A program made the position numbers and the translations under genes. The notes beneath the pieces are model-generated. The model was given only the letters and a program-made list of their open reading frames with translations, ran no database searches and was not told the DNA's origin. Positions 1 to 7,523 of a stretch of DNA of 15,882 nt are shown one piece after another. Position 1 is the stretch's first letter; every line of letters starts with the position of its first letter. The stretch is from positions 1 to 15,882 of the forward strand of contig CAMONF010000038.1 of the NCBI GenBank assembly GCA_946620335.1, in the 5' to 3' direction. This DNA is from an uncultured Clostridia bacterium (GTDB lineage Bacteria; Bacillota; Clostridia; Lachnospirales; Lachnospiraceae).

Positions 1-1
1 A

Positions 2-1339
2 AAGCTTACCGACGAAAAGGGCAGGCCCCTTTACGCCAACATCACGACCTTCGGCTGTCAGATGAACGCCCGTGACTCCGAGAAGCTGCGCGGTATCCTC
101 CGCGACGTCGGGTACACCGACACGGAGAACGAGGATGAGGCGGACATCGTCATCTACAACACCTGCACTGTCAGGGAAAATGCGGACATGCATGTCTACG
201 GCCGTTTGGGCCATATGAACGGCGTGAAAAAGAAGAATCCGGACCTTGTCATGGGCCTTTGCGGCTGCATGATGCAGGAGCCCCACGTCGTCGAGAAAAT
301 CAAAAAGAGCTATCCCTTCGTGAACCTGGTCTTTGGCACCCACAACCTGGCCGATTTCCCGGAGCTCCTTCTTCGCGTCCTCACCGATGAGAAGCGGGTC
401 ATCGCCATCGAGGAAAAGACTACGGTCCTTCCGGAAGACATGCCCGTGAAGCGCAAGTACAGCTTCAAGTCCGGCGTCAACATCATGTACGGCTGCAACA
501 ACTTCTGTACCTACTGCATTGTGCCCTACGTCAGGGGCCGGGAAATGAGCCGCCGGGCCGGGGATATCATTGCCGAGTGCGAGCGCCTGGCAGCCGACGG
601 CGTCGTGGAGGTCATGCTGCTGGGGCAGAATGTCAACTCCTACGGCAAGGGGATCGATGATTTCATTTCCTTCCCGGACCTTCTGCGGAGGGTCTGCCAG
701 GTGGAGGGAATCGAGCGAGTGCGCTTCATGACCTCACATCCCAAGGACCTCTCCGACGACCTCATCGAGGCCATCGCGGAGAACCCCAAGGTCATGCGGC
801 ACCTTCACCTTCCGGTCCAGTCCGGGAACTCGGAGGTCTTAAAGCGCATGAACCGCCACTATGACCGCGAGCAGTATCTGGAACTGGTCAGGAAGATCCG
901 GGCCAGGATCCCGGACATCTCCCTCACGACAGACATCATCGTCGGCTTCCCCGGCGAGACGGAGGAGCAGTTCGAGGACACCTTGTCCCTGGTGCGGGAG
1001 GTCGGCTACGACAGCGCCTTCACCTTCATTTACTCGAAGAGGACAGGCACACCGGCGGCCAAATATCCGGACCAGGTACCCGACGACGTGGCCCACGCGC
1101 GGTTCGACCGCCTGCTGGCGGCCGTCAAGGAAGGGGCGGATCAGGCCTGCGCCCGCTTTGAAGGGCAGGTCATGGATGTCCTGGTGGAGGAGACCAACAA
1201 GCAGCCCGGCTTTGTGTCGGGCCGCATTTCCCAGAATATAGTGGTCCATCTGCCCGGCGACGAGTCCATGATCGGCAAGATCCTCCCGGTCAGGATGAAG
1301 GAGTGCAAGGGCTTTTACTACATCGGCGAGCCGGTCTGA
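2..1339 (+). CDS. miaB: tRNA-2-methylthio-N6-dimethylallyladenosine synthase MiaB (5' end outside window)
   Basis: MiaB is a radical-SAM methylthiotransferase that adds a methylthio group at C2 of i6A37 in tRNAs reading UNN codons, making ms2i6A. The reading frame is open from base 2. The ATG at 62 is internal, because the residues just before it (TTFGCQ) and after it (MNARDSE) form the N-terminal MTTase signature that holds the first cysteine of the auxiliary [4Fe-4S] cluster. The other two auxiliary cysteines lie in NTCTVREN and CGCMMQE. The radical-SAM CxxxCxxC motif is CNNFCTYC at 494-517. HLPVQSGN and the IIVGFPGET segment follow, and then a C-terminal TRAM domain from about 1150 (FEGQVMDVLVEE). 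The C-terminus looks complete. It lies 83 nt before mutS, and its substrate is made by MiaA, encoded downstream at 6374. The only defect is truncation by the window edge. Confidence 0.96.
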   Translation, partial: KLTDEKGRPLYANITTFGCQMNARDSEKLRGILRDVGYTDTENEDEADIVIYNTCTVRENADMHVYGRLGHMNGVKKKNPDLVMGLCGCMMQEPHVVEKIKKSYPFVNLVFGTHNLADFPELLLRVLTDEKRVIAIEEKTTVLPEDMPVKRKYSFKSGVNIMYGCNNFCTYCIVPYVRGREMSRRAGDIIAECERLAADGVVEVMLLGQNVNSYGKGIDDFISFPDLLRRVCQVEGIERVRFMTSHPKDLSDDLIEAIAENPKVMRHLHLPVQSGNSEVLKRMNRHYDREQYLELVRKIRARIPDISLTTDIIVGFPGETEEQFEDTLSLVREVGYDSAFTFIYSKRTGTPAAKYPDQVPDDVAHARFDRLLAAVKEGADQACARFEGQVMDVLVEETNKQPGFVSGRISQNIVVHLPGDESMIGKILPVRMKECKGFYYIGEPV

Positions 1340-1366
1340 TGGCCGCCATCTGATATGGAAGTAACG

Positions 1367-1387
1367 GGTCAGCGATCCTGACCTTTT
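1367..1387 (+). terminator. weak terminator-like hairpin between miaB and mutS
   Basis: GGTCAG (1367-1372) and CTGACC (1378-1383) form a perfect 6-bp stem around a 5-nt loop and are followed by TTTT (1384-1387). This has the shape of a short rho-independent terminator. The stem is short and the T-run is only four bases, so it may only attenuate transcription from miaB into mutS, or it may be chance. Confidence 0.3.
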
Positions 1388-1422
1388 ACAGGAAAATGAC
1401 AACAAGGAACGGACGGTGACCT

Positions 1423-4065
1423 ATGGCTCTATCCCCCATGATGCAGGAATACAAAAAAGTGAAGGAGTCCTACAGCGACTGCGTGCTCATGTACCGGGTC
1501 GGCGACTTCTATGAAATGTTCTTCGAGGACGCGATCAAGGTATCCAAGCTCCTCGAGCTGACCTTGACCGGCAAGGAGTGCGGCCTGCCGGAGCGGGCGC
1601 CCATGTGCGGCGTCCCCTTCCATGCTGTGGACACCTACGTTTCCAGACTCATTGAGAAGGGCCAGAAGGTGGCCATCTGCGACCAGGTGGAGGACCCCAA
1701 GCTGGCCAAGGGCCTTGTGAAGCGGGAAGTGACCAGAGTCGTCACCCCCGGTACCAACATGGACACCAAAGACGACACCAGGAACAATTTCCTCATGAGC
1801 GTCGGCCGCACCTCCGACAGGTTCGGAATCGCCGCCTGCGACGTGGCGACCGGTGAGTTCATGGTCACCGAGGTGGATAACACGCGAAAGCTCTCCGACG
1901 AGATCATGAAGCTGGCGCCCGCCGAACTCATCTGCAACGAGTCCTTCCTCATGTGCGACCTCGATTTCGAGGACCTGAAGGCCCGCTACAACATGCTGAT
2001 CGAGAGCATGGGCGACGCCTACTTTGAGGACGGCGCCTGCACCACGATTTTGCAGGACCACTTCCATGTGGGGAGTCTCGACGGACTGGGACTGGGCGGC
2101 TTCTCCTGCGGTATCTGCGCCGCCGGCGCCCTCCTGTCTTACCTCTTCGAGACGCAGAAGACGGACCTGTCCCACATTTCCACGATCCGTCCCTACCGGA
2201 CAGAGGAATTTATGGTCCTGGACAGCGCCGCCATCCGGAACCTGGAGCTCATCGAGACCCTCCGGGAGAAGCAGAAGCGCGGCTCCCTCTTCTGGGTCCT
2301 GGACAAGACCCGCACCGCCATGGGCGCCCGCATGCTCCGGTCCTTCATCGAGCAGCCTCTGATCGACCAGGCCGCCATCACCAGCCGCCTGGACGCCGTG
2401 GAGGTTCTTTATAAAAATGAAATCACCTGCGCGGAGCTCCGCGAATACCTGAACCCGGTCTACGACCTGGAGCGGCTGGCAGCCAGAATCAGCTACAAGA
2501 GCGCCAACCCCAGGGACCTCATCGCCATGAAGTCCTCCCTGGCCATGCTGCCGCACATCAAGGCTCTTCTTCACGAGCTGCCTTGCAGCAAGTTCGACGG
2601 CTTCCTGGAGAGCTTCGACGACCTGACCGACATCACGGACCTCATCGAGCGGGCCATCATCGACGACCCGCCCCTGGCCATGAAGGAGGGCGGCATCATC
2701 CGCGACGGCTACAGCGCCGAGGTCGACGATTACCGGGCGGCCCGGACGGAAGGCAAGGACTGGCTTGCCCAGCTGGAGGCCGAGGAGCGGGAGAAGACCG
2801 GTATCCACACCCTGAAGGTCAAGTTCAACCGGGTATTCGGCTACTGCATCGAGGTCACCAATTCCTTCAAGAATATGGTGCCTGACTACTATACCCGCAA
2901 GCAGACCCTGGTGGGCGGCGAGCGTTACACCACGCCGCGCCTCAAGGAGCTGGAGGATAAGATCCTGGGGGCCGAGGACAAGCTCAATTCCCTGGAGTAC
3001 CAGCTCTTCGCCGATATCCGGGAGGAGATCGGCGACAACCTGAGCCGGATCCAGACCACAGCCAGGATGGTGGCGGAGATCGACGTCATGGCCTCCCTGG
3101 CCGAGGTGGCCCGCCGGAACAACTATGTGCGCCCGAAGATCACCCTGGATGGCGTCATTTCCATCAAGGGCGGCCGCCATCCGGTGGTGGAGCGGATGAT
3201 TGAAAATGAAGCCTTTGTCCCCAACGACACGACGCTGGACAACAAAAAGAAGCGGATCAACATCATCACCGGCCCCAACATGGCCGGCAAATCCACCTAC
3301 ATGCGCCAGGTGGCCCTCATAGTCCTCATGGCCCAGATCGGCAGCTTCGTCCCGGCAAAGAGCGCGGACATCGGGCTGGTGGACCGGATCTTCACCCGAG
3401 TGGGCGCCTCGGACGACCTGGCCAGCGGCCAGTCCACCTTCATGGTGGAAATGACCGAGGTGGCCAACATTCTCCGCAACGCCACATCCCGCAGCCTCCT
3501 CATCCTGGATGAGATCGGGCGCGGCACCTCCACCTTCGACGGACTGTCCATCGCCTGGGCGGTCATCGAGTACGTGGCGGACCGGAAGATCATCGGCGCC
3601 AAGACCCTTTTCGCCACCCACTACCACGAGCTGACCGAGCTCGAGGGGAAGATCGATGGCGTGAGCAACTATTGCATCGCCGTGCGGGAAAAGGGGGATG
3701 GCATCATTTTCCTGAGAAAAATCGTGCGCGGCGGGGCGGACAAGAGCTACGGCGTTCAGGTGGCGCGGCTGGCCGGCGTGCCCGAGGCGGTGCTGGCCAG
3801 GGCTGGGCAGCTCCTCAATGAGCTGTCCGACGCCGACATCACCTCGGCCATCGAGACGGTGGCCGGACCGGGGCAGAAGGCCAAGGCCAAGGCCGTCCAC
3901 TACGATGAAGTGGACCTGGCTCAGATGTCCCTCTTCGCCACCGTGAAGGACGAGGACGTCCTGAAGGAGCTGGAGGAGCTGGACATCCAGAACCTGACGC
4001 CCATCGACGCCATGAATGAGCTCTACCGGCTCCAGAACAAGCTGAAGAACCGGTGGAAGGGCTGA
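1423..4065 (+). CDS. mutS: DNA mismatch repair protein MutS
   Basis: MutS recognises base mismatches and small loops and starts methyl-independent mismatch repair with MutL. At 880 aa it has the normal length. The mismatch-reading GDFYEMF motif is at residues 27-33 (F29 wedge, E31). Connector, lever and clamp domains follow, then the ABC-type ATPase: Walker A GPNMAGKST (617-625), signature segment SDDLASGQSTF, Walker B LILDE with D696-E697, and the switch histidine in ATHYHE (H733). A QMSLF pentapeptide at 834-838 matches a beta-clamp-binding motif, and the C-terminus ends in the NLTPIDAMNELY segment usual in Firmicutes. The ATG at 1423 puts the family-typical PMMQEYKKVK at the N-terminus. 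Its ribosome binding site is poor: AAGGA at 1404-1408 lies about 14 nt away. mutL starts 4 nt after the stop, so the two are surely co-transcribed. Confidence 0.98.
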   Translation: MALSPMMQEYKKVKESYSDCVLMYRVGDFYEMFFEDAIKVSKLLELTLTGKECGLPERAPMCGVPFHAVDTYVSRLIEKGQKVAICDQVEDPKLAKGLVKREVTRVVTPGTNMDTKDDTRNNFLMSVGRTSDRFGIAACDVATGEFMVTEVDNTRKLSDEIMKLAPAELICNESFLMCDLDFEDLKARYNMLIESMGDAYFEDGACTTILQDHFHVGSLDGLGLGGFSCGICAAGALLSYLFETQKTDLSHISTIRPYRTEEFMVLDSAAIRNLELIETLREKQKRGSLFWVLDKTRTAMGARMLRSFIEQPLIDQAAITSRLDAVEVLYKNEITCAELREYLNPVYDLERLAARISYKSANPRDLIAMKSSLAMLPHIKALLHELPCSKFDGFLESFDDLTDITDLIERAIIDDPPLAMKEGGIIRDGYSAEVDDYRAARTEGKDWLAQLEAEEREKTGIHTLKVKFNRVFGYCIEVTNSFKNMVPDYYTRKQTLVGGERYTTPRLKELEDKILGAEDKLNSLEYQLFADIREEIGDNLSRIQTTARMVAEIDVMASLAEVARRNNYVRPKITLDGVISIKGGRHPVVERMIENEAFVPNDTTLDNKKKRINIITGPNMAGKSTYMRQVALIVLMAQIGSFVPAKSADIGLVDRIFTRVGASDDLASGQSTFMVEMTEVANILRNATSRSLLILDEIGRGTSTFDGLSIAWAVIEYVADRKIIGAKTLFATHYHELTELEGKIDGVSNYCIAVREKGDGIIFLRKIVRGGADKSYGVQVARLAGVPEAVLARAGQLLNELSDADITSAIETVAGPGQKAKAKAVHYDEVDLAQMSLFATVKDEDVLKELEELDIQNLTPIDAMNELYRLQNKLKNRWKG

Positions 4066-4069
4066 AGAT

Positions 4070-6364
4070 ATGAGTGAAATACGTGTATTAGACCAGACCA
4101 CGATCGACAAAATCGCCGCCGGCGAGGTAGTGGAGCGGCCTGCTTCCGTCGTCAAGGAACTGACGGAGAACGCCATCGACGCGGGGGCGGACCGCATTTC
4201 CGTGGACATAAAGGACGGCGGGATCCGCATGATTCGGATCACGGACAACGGCGGCGGGATCCCCGCAGACCAGGTGAGAAAGGCCTTTCTGCGCCACGCG
4301 ACCTCCAAAATCACGGCGGTGGAGGACCTCCAGACCCTGAAGTCTTTGGGCTTCCGCGGGGAGGCTCTCTCCAGTATCGCCGCGGTGAGCCGGGTGGAGC
4401 TGATCACCAAGGAGGCCGACTCCCTGGAGGCCACCCGTTACTGCATCGAGGGCGGCCGGGAGCGGCTTCTGGAGGAAGTCGGCGCGCCGGACGGGACGAC
4501 CATCGTGGTCCGGGACCTTTTCTACAATACGCCCGCAAGGGCCAAATTCCTGAAAACGGCCATGACCGAGGCGGCGCGGGTCGGCGCCTTCGTGGAGCAG
4601 CTGGCCCTGGCCAACCCTGAGATCGGGTTCCGATTCATCGTCAACGGGCAGACCCGCCTTGCGACGACCGGGAGCGGGAGCCTGAAGGACGCCATCTACA
4701 ACATCTACGGGCGCGACGTGGCTGCCGAGCTGGTGGCCATCGACTACGAGGAGAACGGCATTCAGATCGGCGGCTTCATCGCCCGCCCGGCCGTCTCCCG
4801 AGGCAACCGGAACTTTGAGAATTATTACGTCAACGGGCGCTATGTGAAGAGCCGCGTTGTCTCCATAGGCATCGAGGAGGGGTACGGGACCCACCTCATG
4901 CAGCACCAGTATCCTTTCACCTGCCTCAGGATAGACCTCCCCGGCGACGGCGTGGACGTCAACGTCCATCCCACCAAGATGGAGGTCCGTTTTTCCGACG
5001 AGAAGGCTGTCATGAACGCGGTCTCCCACGCTATCAGCCGGGCGTTGGCCCAGGAGGAGATGATTCTCAGGACCTCCCTGAATCCGCCGGAAAAACCGGC
5101 CAAACAGGAGAAGGCGCCGGAAAAGTACGCTTCGCCCGAGATCTTCGAGCGCGGTGCCGGGCGGCCCGCTGCCAGTGTCCCTGGAAATGAAGACCGGCAG
5201 GAGAGCGGCAGCAGAGCAGACTATTCAAACCGTGACGGTCAGCGCTTCACCTTCCCTGCCCGACAGGCCGCCAATGTCTCCGGAAGTGAAGACCGCCCAG
5301 CGGAGCAGGAGGGCAGCAACAACACCAATGCCCCAGGCAGCGATGGTCAGCGCTACACATACTCGGCCAGAACGCCCGGCACCACCACCCTCCGGGAGCA
5401 GATGGCCATGAATTACGCCCGCCGCCTGGAAAAACTGGCGGCCTCCGGCGATGAGAACGATACGACTGTCAGCGGTGCAGAGCCTGGTTACCGGAAGGCA
5501 GCAGTTGCTCCGGCCGGCGGTACTGAGGAAGTGCGCGGTGACGCAGCGGGCATCCGGCCCGATGGCGGGACATCCTCCGATGTGCCTGGCAGCGGACCTG
5601 CTGAAGAGGAGCAGGCGCTCGTTTCCGGGACCTGGAACGGAGATCTGTCTGACCCTGCCGGGAAAGCTTCCGCCGGGACGGCATCTGCTTCCGGAACCGC
5701 ACCCGATACCGGGAAGACTTCCGTCGGCAAGGCGCCCACCCTGCAGCAGCTGAGCTTCCTGCCGGATTTCCTTTCGCCGGAGGCGGCGCCCCTCAGGCGG
5801 ATCATCGGCTGTGCCTTCGACACTTACTGGATCCTCGAGTACGGCGACAAGCTTTACATGATCGACCAGCACGCTGCCCACGAGAAGGTCCTCTTCACCC
5901 GCTTCTGGAAGATGTACGAGGATAATAAACTCACCGGGCAGATCGTCTCGCCGCCTGTTGTCATTTCCCTCAGCATGGAAGAACAGGTGCTGCTTGAGCA
6001 GTATATGGAGGCCTTCCGGCGGGTGGGCTTCGAGATCGAGCCCTTCGGCGGGAGAGATTACAAGATCAGCGCCGTCCCCTACACCTTGAGCGGGATGGGC
6101 GCCCGGGAGCTCTTTCTGGAACTCCTCGGGAACCTGGAGGTCAGCGACCGCTTCGAGGACCTGGACCGCTACGTCCTCAAGGTGGCCACCGAGGCCTGCA
6201 AGGCGGCGGTCAAGGGCGGCGACCGGCTCTCCCTGAAGGAGGCCGAGGCCCTGATCGACGAGCTTTTTGCCTGCGGAGACCCCTATCATTGTCCCCACGG
6301 GCGGCCGACGATCATTTCCTTCACCAGGGCGGACCTGGAGAAGCGGTTCAGGAGAATTGTGTGA
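4070..6364 (+). CDS. mutL: DNA mismatch repair endonuclease MutL
   Basis: MutL couples MutS mismatch recognition to strand nicking. The N-terminal GHKL ATPase shows the catalytic and Mg-binding pair in KELTENAIDA (E30, N34), DNGGGI (near residue 59), HATSKI and GFRGEALSSIAAV. A low-complexity Gly/Ser/Ala/Glu-rich linker covers about residues 340-560 and contains an internal duplication (5168-5371). The C-terminal domain is of the endonuclease type, with DQHAAHE (D599, H601, E605), an ACK motif, CPHGRP (741-746) and a C-terminal FRR. This implies that the host lacks MutH-directed repair. QLSFL (560-564), just before the C-terminal domain, resembles a beta-clamp-binding motif. At 764 aa it is longer than many bacterial MutL proteins, and the excess lies in the linker. 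The ATG at 4070 has GGAAGG 9 nt upstream, inside mutS. An oddity is T610, where the motif DQHA(X)2E(X)4E usually has its second Glu. Confidence 0.97.
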   Translation: MSEIRVLDQTTIDKIAAGEVVERPASVVKELTENAIDAGADRISVDIKDGGIRMIRITDNGGGIPADQVRKAFLRHATSKITAVEDLQTLKSLGFRGEALSSIAAVSRVELITKEADSLEATRYCIEGGRERLLEEVGAPDGTTIVVRDLFYNTPARAKFLKTAMTEAARVGAFVEQLALANPEIGFRFIVNGQTRLATTGSGSLKDAIYNIYGRDVAAELVAIDYEENGIQIGGFIARPAVSRGNRNFENYYVNGRYVKSRVVSIGIEEGYGTHLMQHQYPFTCLRIDLPGDGVDVNVHPTKMEVRFSDEKAVMNAVSHAISRALAQEEMILRTSLNPPEKPAKQEKAPEKYASPEIFERGAGRPAASVPGNEDRQESGSRADYSNRDGQRFTFPARQAANVSGSEDRPAEQEGSNNTNAPGSDGQRYTYSARTPGTTTLREQMAMNYARRLEKLAASGDENDTTVSGAEPGYRKAAVAPAGGTEEVRGDAAGIRPDGGTSSDVPGSGPAEEEQALVSGTWNGDLSDPAGKASAGTASASGTAPDTGKTSVGKAPTLQQLSFLPDFLSPEAAPLRRIIGCAFDTYWILEYGDKLYMIDQHAAHEKVLFTRFWKMYEDNKLTGQIVSPPVVISLSMEEQVLLEQYMEAFRRVGFEIEPFGGRDYKISAVPYTLSGMGARELFLELLGNLEVSDRFEDLDRYVLKVATEACKAAVKGGDRLSLKEAEALIDELFACGDPYHCPHGRPTIISFTRADLEKRFRRIV
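5168..5371 (+). repeat. imperfect tandem duplication in the MutL linker coding region
   Basis: Unit 1 (5168-5263, 32 codons) runs from AASVPGNEDR to DGQRFTFPAR. Unit 2 (5267-5371, 35 codons) runs from AANVSGSEDR to DGQRYTYSAR. Start, end and spacing match, while the middles differ in length and sequence. At the DNA level the first 33 nt agree at most positions, including a shared GAAGACCG. The copies are in frame and separated by one codon (Gln). This is best read as an old in-frame duplication in a disordered linker. Confidence 0.75.
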
Positions 6365-6373
6365 GGTGGCGCG

Positions 6374-7363
6374 ATGAGTGAGAGGAAAGAGCGAAAGCCC
6401 CTGATCGTCATAGCCGGCCCGACGGCCTCCGGAAAGAGCGACATGGCCGTTGAGGTCGCCCGCCGCATCGGCGGCGAGGTGGTCTCGGCCGATTCCATGC
6501 AGGTCTATCGGAACATGGATATCGGTTCCGCCAAGATCACCCTGGAGGAGATGATGGGCGTTCCCCATCACATGATCGACGTGGCGGACCCGACAGAGGC
6601 CTTCGACGTGGTGCGCTATGCGGAGATGGCCCGGGAATGCATTTCCGGGATCTACAGGCGCGGGCATGTGCCGATCCTCTGCGGAGGCACCGGGTTTTAT
6701 ATTCAGGCCGTGACCCGGGACATCGACTTTACGGAGACCGGGGCAAAGCCCGAGATCCGGCAGCGTCTGGAAACGCTGGCCACAGAGGAGGGAAATGAAG
6801 CCCTTCACGCCCGCCTGGCTTCTGTAGACCCCGCGGCAGCGGCCGAGATCCATCCCAACAACCTAAAGCGCGTCGTCCGCGCCCTGGAGTTTTACGAGGA
6901 GACCGGCATGCGGATCTCCGACCACAATGAGGCGGAGAAATTGCGGCCATCGCCCTACGACCTGGCCTTCTATGTCATGACCGACGACCGGGAAAAGCTC
7001 TACGAGCGGATCGACCGGCGGGTGGATTTCATGATGGCGGCCGGTCTCTTGGATGAAGTCGCCTTCTTGAAGGCCATGGGCCTCACCAGGGATATGGTCT
7101 CCATGCAGGGCCTGGGCTACAAGGAGATGCTGGACGCCATGGACGGCACCACGACTTACGAAGAGGCCGTGCGGATCCTGAAACGGGATTCCCGCCACTA
7201 CGCAAAGCGCCAGATCACCTGGTTCAAGCGGGAGAAGGAGGCAATCTGGGTGGACCGGAGCGCCTTCGGCGGGGATGGCGGGGCCATGCTTGCCTTCATT
7301 TTAAAGGATATCGAGGAAAGGCTGGGAATCGTGGCTGGTGAGCCGCAGCATCCCTTCGCCTGA
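6374..7363 (+). CDS. miaA: tRNA dimethylallyltransferase MiaA
   Basis: MiaA transfers a dimethylallyl group from DMAPP to N6 of A37 in tRNAs reading UNN codons, giving the i6A37 used by MiaB. At 329 aa it has normal length. Visible motifs are the P-loop GPTASGKS (residues 15-22), VVSADSMQVYRNMDIGSAK, the VPHHMID segment, CGGTGFYIQA, NNLKRVVRALE, the SMQGLGYKEM segment and the C-terminal RHYAKRQITWFKRE. The ATG at 6374 has a close GAGGTGG at 6363-6369 that overlaps the mutL stop, so translation is probably coupled to mutL. The last ~13 codons (ending QHPFA) are poorly conserved in the family, and their DNA recurs 69 nt downstream. Confidence 0.97.
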   Translation: MSERKERKPLIVIAGPTASGKSDMAVEVARRIGGEVVSADSMQVYRNMDIGSAKITLEEMMGVPHHMIDVADPTEAFDVVRYAEMARECISGIYRRGHVPILCGGTGFYIQAVTRDIDFTETGAKPEIRQRLETLATEEGNEALHARLASVDPAAAAEIHPNNLKRVVRALEFYEETGMRISDHNEAEKLRPSPYDLAFYVMTDDREKLYERIDRRVDFMMAAGLLDEVAFLKAMGLTRDMVSMQGLGYKEMLDAMDGTTTYEEAVRILKRDSRHYAKRQITWFKREKEAIWVDRSAFGGDGGAMLAFILKDIEERLGIVAGEPQHPFA

Positions 7364-7433
7364 ACCGGTGGAAACAATAAAGATAACAGGCCGGGGATCG
7401 CGGCAGACACGCCGCAGCATCCCCTCGCCTCAA
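7324..7433 (+). repeat. imperfect direct repeat: 3' end of miaA copied into the intergenic gap
   Basis: Bases 7324-7364 (end of miaA including its stop) and 7393-7433 (gap) align without indels over 41 positions, with 32 identities by my count. The shared core is GCCGCAGCATCCC. The offset is 69 nt, exactly 23 codons, so the second copy stays in the miaA frame and reads PQHPLA where miaA reads PQHPFA. The TGA of copy 1 corresponds to TCA in copy 2. A tandem duplication that moved or created the stop codon would explain this. Confidence 0.7.
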
Positions 7434-7447
7434 TTATAGGAGAGAAG

Positions 7448-7495
7448 ACAGGGGAAGGCTGTGTCACGCGTCATTTTCGCCGGCGCCCCTGTTTT
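7448..7495 (+). terminator. possible terminator hairpin after miaA
   Basis: ACAGGGG (7448-7454) pairs with CCCCTGT (7486-7492), and the descending arm runs into TTTT (7492-7495). The 31-nt loop is long, although it contains short GC pairings (for example GCG 7468-7470 with CGC 7478-7480). The position fits the end of a miaB/mutSL/miaA transcript, 25 nt before the next start codon. The evidence is weak because of the loop length and the short T-run. The rest of the 160-nt gap (7364-7523) holds the miaA-tail repeat and an AT-rich patch at 7371-7390. Confidence 0.35.
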
Positions 7496-7523
7496 CATAC
7501 ATCTGCATCAGGAAGGATAGAAA

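Noticed and set aside
62..64. ATG at 62 as the miaB start
   Set aside because: The frame is open to the window edge, and the conserved cysteine of the MTTase domain (FGCQ) lies just upstream, so the true start is outside the window.
1338..1350. GATGGCCGCCATC palindrome over the miaB stop
   Set aside because: The stem is five or six bases with almost no loop, no T-run follows, and such strings are common in GC-rich DNA.
1429..4434. A 1001-codon open frame on the - strand, antisense to mutS and the start of mutL
   Set aside because: Its translation is low-complexity (His/Val/Gly/Asp/Leu-rich) with no domain motif. It is the mirror of GC-rich codons in a certain gene, where antisense stops are rare. 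Both strands' evidence favours mutS and mutL.
5225..6853. A 542-codon antisense open frame over mutL and miaA
   Set aside because: Same cause: a shadow of GC-rich coding sequence, without recognisable motifs or a ribosome binding site.
7364..7523. tRNA, T-box or other structured RNA in the gap before the PLP-enzyme gene
   Set aside because: I found no cloverleaf, T-box sequence or known riboswitch core. Only the miaA-tail repeat and one weak hairpin are visible.
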